From assembly GCA_003560915.1 (NCBI GenBank), contig PWJM01000163.1:1-51092 (forward strand): a stretch of DNA of 51,092 nucleotides. Direction: 5' to 3'. Below the pieces are notes generated by a model. The model was not told where the DNA came from. It saw only the letters and a list, made by a program, of their open reading frames with translations, and did not search any database. A program made the position numbers and the translations under genes. The DNA comes from Syntrophomonadaceae bacterium (GTDB taxonomy: Bacteria; Bacillota; Dethiobacteria; SKNC01). Shown here one piece after another: positions 46,240 through 51,092 of the stretch; within the stretch, counting starts at the first letter, position 1, and every line of letters begins with the position of its first letter.

Positions 46240-47382
46240 ATGAAGTTAAAGGTTGGGATCTTATTTGGCGGCCGCTCCGGCGAGCACGAGGTTTCTTTGA
46301 AATCAGCCTGTTCGGTAATGGCTGCTCTGGATGAATCAAAATATGATATATTTCCTATTGGAATAACCAGGGAAGGCACATGGCTGGCGGGGAATGACCC
46401 CATGAAGGCGCTGTCCACGGGGAATCTGCCCGGGGGTAATGTGCCCGTGGCTGTGGTTCCTGACCCGGGGGTGGGGGGCCTGGTCTATCTGGGTGAGAAG
46501 GGGGCAGCTGATTGTTCTGCGGCCGCTGAAAGATTTGGGTCCCCTGATTTTATTTCCGGAAAAATTGAGAAGCTTCAGGTGGTTTTTCCGGTGCTGCACG
46601 GCACCTATGGAGAGGACGGTACGGTACAGGGGTTGTTGGAACTGGCGGGGATTCCCTATGTAGGCCCCGGGGTTTTGGCGGCCAGTGCCGGGATGGACAA
46701 AGTAGTGATGAAGATGCTTTTTCAGCAGGTTGGGCTTCCGGTAGGAAAATACCTTTATTTTTTAAAACGAGAGTGGAGAGAAAACAGGCAGAAATATGTG
46801 GAGCAAATTGAAAAAGAGCTGAGGTACCCATGCTTTATAAAGCCGGCAAACCTGGGTTCCAGTGTGGGAATTTCTAAGGCAGCGGACAGGGAGCAGCTGA
46901 TCCAGGGGATTGAGGAGGCCGCCCGGTACGACCGAAGAATTGTGGTGGAGGAGCACCTGCAGGGGAAAGAAATCGAGGTAAGTGTTTTGGGAAACGATGA
47001 GCCTGAAGCTTCGGTGCCGGGGGAGATCATTCCCTGTAACGATTTTTATGACTACCAGGCCAAGTACATCGATGATCGGTCTGAGTTGATTATCCCGGCA
47101 GAGCTGGGAGAAAAGCTTACGGCGGAAGTAAGAAGCATGGCCGTGAAAGTGTTTAAGGCGGTGGATGGCTCCGGTATGGGCAGGGTGGATTTCTTTGTGG
47201 ACCCCCTTAAAGAAACCGTGGTGGTTAACGAGATTAATACCATCCCCGGATTTACCCAGGTCAGTATGTATCCCAAGCTGTGGGAAGCCTCCGGATTGAG
47301 TTATTCCCACCTGCTGGACCGGTTGATCAACCTGGCCCTGGAAAGGTTTCAGGAGAAAGCGGAATTAAAAACCATCTTTTAA
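46240..47382 (+). CDS. ddl: D-alanine-D-alanine ligase
   Basis: ATP-grasp enzyme that makes the D-Ala-D-Ala end of peptidoglycan precursors. Seen: LFGGRSGEHEVSLKSA, VLHGTYGEDGTVQGLLE, FIKPANLGSSVGISKA, and the metal-binding EINTIPGFTQVSMYPKLWE. 380 residues, the longer Ddl subgroup. Tyr or Phe choice in the omega loop, which separates D-Ala from D-lactate ligases, needs an alignment. Preceded by GGGGGTGAG. Confidence 0.95.
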   Translation: MKLKVGILFGGRSGEHEVSLKSACSVMAALDESKYDIFPIGITREGTWLAGNDPMKALSTGNLPGGNVPVAVVPDPGVGGLVYLGEKGAADCSAAAERFGSPDFISGKIEKLQVVFPVLHGTYGEDGTVQGLLELAGIPYVGPGVLAASAGMDKVVMKMLFQQVGLPVGKYLYFLKREWRENRQKYVEQIEKELRYPCFIKPANLGSSVGISKAADREQLIQGIEEAARYDRRIVVEEHLQGKEIEVSVLGNDEPEASVPGEIIPCNDFYDYQAKYIDDRSELIIPAELGEKLTAEVRSMAVKVFKAVDGSGMGRVDFFVDPLKETVVVNEINTIPGFTQVSMYPKLWEASGLSYSHLLDRLINLALERFQEKAELKTIF

Positions 47383-47401
47383 GCCATATTAAAAAATAAG
47401 C

Positions 47402-47441
47402 ACTACAAAATCTTGTTATTTAATCTCCCTTGTAGTAAAAT
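47402..47441 (+). promoter_or_regulatory. pdxST promoter with overlapping inverted repeat
   Basis: TTGTTA (47413-47418), 17 bases, TAAAAT (47436-47441). A 7-bp inverted repeat ACTACAA / TTGTAGT (47402-47408 and 47430-47436) brackets the -35 and touches the -10, so a repressor could bind here. No regulator gene is nearby. Confidence 0.55.
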
Positions 47442-47476
47442 TAATTGCAGTATAGCCGAGAAAGAAGGGATTAGAG

Positions 47477-48361
47477 ATGGTGGAGAGAGGAACCGATAGG
47501 TTGAAAAAAGGCCTGGCGGAAATGCAGAAGGGCGGAGTCATTATGGATGTTACCACGCCCGAACAGGCCAAAATTGCCCAGGAAGCCGGAGCTGTAGCGG
47601 TAATGGCCCTGGAGAGGGTTCCGGCAGATATTCGGGCCGTCGGTGGAGTTGCCCGTATGGCTGATCCGGAAATTATTGAAAAGATTATGGAAGTGGTAAC
47701 CATACCGGTGATGGCCAAGGCCAGAATTGGACATTTTGTAGAGGCTCAAATATTAGAAGCCCTGGGGGTTGACTATATTGATGAAAGTGAAGTGTTGACC
47801 CCGGCGGATGAACTTTTTCATATTGACAAGCACCGGTTTACAGTGCCCTTTGTCTGCGGTGCCCGGGATTTGGGAGAGGCTCTGCGAAGAATCTCTGAAG
47901 GAGCGGCCATGGTACGAACCAAGGGCGAACCGGGGACGGGCAATGTGGTTGAAGCTGTCCGGCACATGAGGATGATAATGTCACAGATTCAAAGAGTGGG
48001 AAACATGCGGGAGGATGAACTGGCTGCCGAGGCTAAAAACTTGGGGGCCCCGTTGGAGCTTCTGAAGGAAGTCAGGAAGACAGGCAGCCTGCCGGTGGTG
48101 AACTTTGCGGCAGGAGGGATCGCTACCCCTGCGGATGCCGCTTTAATGATGCAGTTAGGGGCGGATGGAGTGTTTGTGGGATCCGGGATATTTAAATCCT
48201 TGAACCCTGAATCCATGGCCAGGGCCATCGTGGAGGCCACCTTAAATTATGACGATCCCCATATACTGGCCCAGGTATCCAAAGGGCTGGGAGAGGCAAT
48301 GCCCGGCATTGAAGTTTCCACCCTGCAAGAAGGGGAAAGGATGCAGCTTCGGGGCTGGTAA
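47477..48361 (+). CDS. pdxS: Pyridoxal 5'-phosphate synthase lyase subunit PdxS
   Basis: Makes PLP from ribose 5-phosphate, glyceraldehyde 3-phosphate and ammonia from PdxT. Seen: [34 protein letters not shown], catalytic lysines in [10 protein letters not shown] and [11 protein letters not shown], and [20 protein letters not shown]. 294 residues, standard. PLP supports the aminotransferase (ilvE) and desulfurase found elsewhere in the window. pdxT follows after 12 bases. Confidence 0.97.
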   Translation: MVERGTDRLKKGLAEMQKGGVIMDVTTPEQAKIAQEAGAVAVMALERVPADIRAVGGVARMADPEIIEKIMEVVTIPVMAKARIGHFVEAQILEALGVDYIDESEVLTPADELFHIDKHRFTVPFVCGARDLGEALRRISEGAAMVRTKGEPGTGNVVEAVRHMRMIMSQIQRVGNMREDELAAEAKNLGAPLELLKEVRKTGSLPVVNFAAGGIATPADAALMMQLGADGVFVGSGIFKSLNPESMARAIVEATLNYDDPHILAQVSKGLGEAMPGIEVSTLQEGERMQLRGW

Positions 48362-48373
48362 GGAGGATAAAAG

Positions 48374-48997
48374 GTGAAAGTAGGAGTCTTGGCGGTACAG
48401 GGTGCAGTTTCTGAACATATTAAAATGCTGGAGAAATGCGGGGTGGAAGGGGTCCCGGTAAAGAAGGACCAAGCCCTTTCCCAATTGGATGCCCTGATTA
48501 TACCCGGTGGGGAAAGCACCACCATCGGAAGGCTTATAAAAAAATCCGGCCTGGACAGGCAGATCATTAAAATGGCGGAGGAAGGGAAACCTGTTTATGG
48601 TACCTGTGCCGGCATGATTATCCTGGCCGGAGAAATAGAGGGAGAGGAACCCCACCTGGGACTGATGAATCTCCGGGTGTTCCGAAATGCTTTCGGACGA
48701 CAGAAGGAAAGTTTTGAAGCGGAACTGGAGGTGCCCTTTCTGGGGACAGACACCTTTCCTGCAGTTTTTATCCGGGCTCCTTATGTCACCTGGACCGGCC
48801 CGGAGGTAGAGGTGCTCTGTCGTTTCCAGGACAGCATTGTGGCGGCCCGGCAGGGGAACCTGCTGGTTACCTCTTTTCATCCGGAACTAACCGAGGACGA
48901 CCGGTTTCACCGCCTGTTAATCGCCATGGCCCGGGAAAATTCTCAGGAAACAAGGAGCCCCCGAGAAAAAAACACGGTAGGGCCGGCTGTATTATAA
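48374..48997 (+). CDS. pdxT: Pyridoxal 5'-phosphate synthase glutaminase subunit PdxT
   Basis: Class I glutaminase that passes ammonia to PdxS. Seen: VLAVQGAVSEHIKML, PGGESTTIGRL, nucleophile cysteine in GTCAGMIIL, and the His-Glu pair in FHPELTEDD. 207 residues including a slightly long tail. The start is GTG 48374 after AGGAGG. A terminator follows. Confidence 0.96.
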   Translation: MKVGVLAVQGAVSEHIKMLEKCGVEGVPVKKDQALSQLDALIIPGGESTTIGRLIKKSGLDRQIIKMAEEGKPVYGTCAGMIILAGEIEGEEPHLGLMNLRVFRNAFGRQKESFEAELEVPFLGTDTFPAVFIRAPYVTWTGPEVEVLCRFQDSIVAARQGNLLVTSFHPELTEDDRFHRLLIAMARENSQETRSPREKNTVGPAVL

Positions 48998-49010
48998 GTA
49001 GAAGGATTAC

Positions 49011-49047
49011 GATGGCTTTCTCTTTTTAGGAGCCATCTTTTATTTTT
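49011..49047 (+). terminator. Terminator after pdxT
   Basis: GATGGCT / AGCCATC, 7 bp around a 13-base loop, followed by TTTTATTTTT. Confidence 0.8.
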
Positions 49048-49134
49048 CCATAAAATAATTTTTTTAATATGATAAAATGAATAAAAATAAACAACGAGTA
49101 AGAACCAATACGGTATACCTTAGGAGGCAGATGA

Positions 49135-49758
49135 ATGAAGCAGGAAGACCTTTTTAATTACCTGACAGAGGAAAATAGAGAAAAAGAAAGAGCTTCTGTA
49201 GGACAGGCCCTGCGGGAATTGGAGGAGAAGACCGCCAGCTGTCGACGGTGTAAACTGCGGGAGGGATGCAGCCAGGTAGTATTTGGAGAGGGCGACCCTG
49301 ATGCCCTCTTAATGCTGGTCGGAGAAGGGCCTGGAAGAGATGAGGACAGGCTGGGCCGGCCCTTTGTGGGACGAGCTGGAAAACTTTTGGACAAGATTCT
49401 GGAGGCAGCCGGTTTTCAAAGGAAGGAGGTCTATATTGCCAACGTAGTAAAATGCAGGCCCCCCCAAAACCGCAATCCCCTGCCCGAGGAAATAAATGCC
49501 TGTTATTCCCATCTGCAGGAACAAATCAAGATTATTCGCCCCAAAATCATTGTCTGCCTGGGGTCCATGTCTGCCAAAACCCTGGTTGACCCCCGGGCAC
49601 AAATTAGCAAAATCCGTGGGAAATGGGTGGAACGGCAGGGCATTGGCATTATGCCCACCTTTCATCCGGCAGCCCTGCTTCGGGATCCTCAAAAAAAGAA
49701 GCTGGTGTGGCAGGATTTTCAGCAGGTAGAAAGAGAATATAAAAGGTTAATAACATAA
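49135..49758 (+). CDS. Uracil-DNA glycosylase, family 4 (iron-sulfur)
   Basis: Removes uracil from DNA, mainly from deaminated cytosine. Seen: cluster cysteines in SCRRCKLREGC and further on, VGEGPGRDEDRLGRPFVGRAG (the family motif A), NVVKCRPPQNRNP, and TFHPAALLRDP. 207 residues, typical. The early Cys-x2-Cys pattern and motif set favour family 4 over family 5. Lies before a two-component system; no clear link. Confidence 0.93.
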   Translation: MKQEDLFNYLTEENREKERASVGQALRELEEKTASCRRCKLREGCSQVVFGEGDPDALLMLVGEGPGRDEDRLGRPFVGRAGKLLDKILEAAGFQRKEVYIANVVKCRPPQNRNPLPEEINACYSHLQEQIKIIRPKIIVCLGSMSAKTLVDPRAQISKIRGKWVERQGIGIMPTFHPAALLRDPQKKKLVWQDFQQVEREYKRLIT

Positions 49759-49807
49759 TCCGTGCTTTTTCGCAATTCATATGAAATATATAAGAGAGGG
49801 TGTTCAC

Positions 49808-50497
49808 ATGGCCAAAAAAATACTGCTGGTTGACGATGAAAAAACGTTAGTGAAAGCGCTTACTTTTAACCTGGAAAAAGAAGGGTATCAGGTAGTCCCT
49901 GCTTATGACGGGGAAGAGGCCTTGAAAAAAGTGGAAACGGAAAATCCGGACCTGGTCATTTTGGACCTGATGCTTCCCGGAGTAGATGGGTTTGAGGTAT
50001 GCCGAAAGGTGCGCAAAAACCTGGACGTGCCCATTATCATGCTGACTGCCAAGGGGGATGATATAGATAAAATTCTGGGACTAGAACTGGGAGCGGATGA
50101 CTATATCACCAAACCCTTTAACCCCCGGGAACTTCTGGCCCGGGTAAAGGCTATTTTCCGCCGTTCTGATATTCAGGGCAGCACATTAAAGAATTTAATT
50201 AAGATTCAGGACATGCAGATTGACCTTTATCAGCATAAAGTGCGGGTAAAAGAGGAGGAAATTGACCTTACTTCCAAAGAATTTGCCCTGTTGAACCTTA
50301 TGGCCAGCAATCCGGGCAGGGTATTTTCCCGGGAACAACTGCTGGAACAGATATGGGGGTATAATTATTATGGGGATGCCCGTACCGTGGATGTGCATAT
50401 TCGGCACCTGAGGGAAAAGTTGGAATCGGACCCCAGCAATCCTCGCTACATTTTAACAGTTTGGGGGACCGGTTATAAATTCAGGGAGGGTCGTTAG
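49808..50497 (+). CDS. OmpR/PhoB-family response regulator
   Basis: DNA-binding response regulator. Seen: receiver domain with acidic pocket DDEK, phosphoacceptor aspartate in LVILDLMLPGVDG (about residue 53), ITKPFNPRELLARV, and a C-terminal winged helix with DARTVDVHIRHLREKLE. 229 residues. The start is ATG 49808, with GAGAGGG upstream; the track's nine extra residues lie in the leader. It resembles WalR/PhoP of Bacillus, but targets cannot be told. Overlaps the kinase by one base (TAGTG). Confidence 0.94.
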   Translation: MAKKILLVDDEKTLVKALTFNLEKEGYQVVPAYDGEEALKKVETENPDLVILDLMLPGVDGFEVCRKVRKNLDVPIIMLTAKGDDIDKILGLELGADDYITKPFNPRELLARVKAIFRRSDIQGSTLKNLIKIQDMQIDLYQHKVRVKEEEIDLTSKEFALLNLMASNPGRVFSREQLLEQIWGYNYYGDARTVDVHIRHLREKLESDPSNPRYILTVWGTGYKFREGR

Positions 50498-51092
50498 TGT
50501 TTCACAGCATACGCAGCAAATTAACGGTAACTTACCTGATTTTAATATTCGCAGTTACCCTGATTATCAATGTTTTTCTGCTTAATTTGCTGGAACAGTA
50601 CTACCTGGGCTATCAAAAGGAAGTTTTAACCAGAACGGGACGATTAGTAGCTGATTTTTCTGAAGGCTATCTCCAGGAAGGTTCAAGCTTTATGGTTTTG
50701 AGCAACCTGGCGGAGGATTTCAGCGAGCAGGTTGGAGCCCGGGTAATCATCGTAAATGATAATAAAACAGTAGTAGGCGACTCGGTTCGGGTTGAAGGTT
50801 TAATTGGAAGCCTTTTAGACCGTTCGGAAATTGACCAGGCATGGGAAGAGGGAGTGGGATACAGCATTCAGAGAAGTGCCATAACCGACCAGTGGGTAAT
50901 GCAGGTGGCGGTACCGGTTTATTACGGTGGCAGTTCTTTGGGGGCTGTTTTTATATCCTCCTCTCTTGATGCCATATATGAAATACTGGCGGATATCAGC
51001 CGAATACTTTTGTTTACTATGGGATTGGCCTTAGTTTTTGTAGGTATTTTGGGAACTATTTTCGCCAAAAAAATAACAAAACCTATCTCAGC
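50497..51092 (+). CDS. Sensor histidine kinase, N-terminal part (cut by window)
   Basis: Not in the ORF track because the stop lies outside. Start GTG 50497 overlaps the response-regulator stop. Seen: MFHSIRSKLTVTYLILIF with a first membrane helix at about 10-33, an extracytoplasmic sensor region of about 130 residues, a second membrane helix at about 166-187, and then FAKKITKPIS, the start of a HAMP domain. About 198 residues are visible; the kinase core is outside. The layout fits a WalK/PhoR-like partner of the upstream regulator. Confidence 0.88.
   Translation, partial: MFHSIRSKLTVTYLILIFAVTLIINVFLLNLLEQYYLGYQKEVLTRTGRLVADFSEGYLQEGSSFMVLSNLAEDFSEQVGARVIIVNDNKTVVGDSVRVEGLIGSLLDRSEIDQAWEEGVGYSIQRSAITDQWVMQVAVPVYYGGSSLGAVFISSSLDAIYEILADISRILLFTMGLALVFVGILGTIFAKKITKPIS

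Overview
The window is the replication-origin region of a low-to-mid GC, spore-forming Gram-positive bacterium, most likely an anaerobe of the class Clostridia in the broad sense. The evidence is the rpmH/dnaA/dnaN/recF/gyrB/gyrA cluster, Soj/Spo0J/Noc, a YyaC spore-protease homologue, LonC beside rplI and dnaB, a T-box in front of an ilv-leu operon, and strong AGGAGG ribosome binding sites with frequent TTG/GTG starts. I cannot name genus or species from the sequence alone.

Layout. The origin lies around 22.95-24.83 kb. DnaA boxes flank dnaA on both sides, and a box/GC/DnaA-trio/AT-rich module lies between dnaA and dnaN. Everything left of it is on the minus strand and everything right of it on the plus strand, so transcription follows replication. 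The only exception is yyaC (12266-12898).

Left arm, moving away from the origin: rpmH-rnpA-yidD-yidC-jag, then a strong terminator. Next come mnmE and rsmG with no mnmG between them, then noc, soj (parA) and spo0J (parB) with a parS-like site at its stop codon. A cysteine desulfurase, an M23 peptidase, a bactofilin, yyaC, an unknown anchored beta-propeller-like protein, CvpA, adenylate kinase and an MscS channel follow. A perfect sigma-A promoter with a structured leader precedes yyzM-ychF. Then come rpsF-ssb-rpsR with their own promoter, leader and terminator, rplI-lonC-dnaB, and purA, which is cut by the window edge.

Right arm: dnaA, dnaN, recF, a DciA/DUF721 protein with a zinc ribbon, remB, gyrB and gyrA. 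A pyruvate/oxaloacetate carboxyltransferase subunit follows. A T-box leader (probable valine codon GUC) then precedes ilvE-ilvD-ilvB-ilvN-ilvC-leuA-leuC-leuD. This operon should make valine, isoleucine precursors and leucine precursors, but leuB is not in the window. Next are a 40-residue rubredoxin-like protein missed by the ORF track, an EF-G paralogue, ddl, pdxS-pdxT (PLP synthase), a family-4 uracil-DNA glycosylase, and a two-component system whose kinase is cut by the window end.

I found no defence island, prophage, insertion sequence, CRISPR array, tRNA or rRNA. Most genes are core housekeeping genes. The unusual material is mainly non-coding: the yyzM leader, the promoter-hairpin-T-box arrangement, the origin unwinding module and GACAAGGGGACGGTT palindromes. 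There are also a few protein-level oddities: the IlvC cofactor loop, GyrA Leu84, a carboxyltransferase without a biotin domain, and the DciA-zinc ribbon protein.
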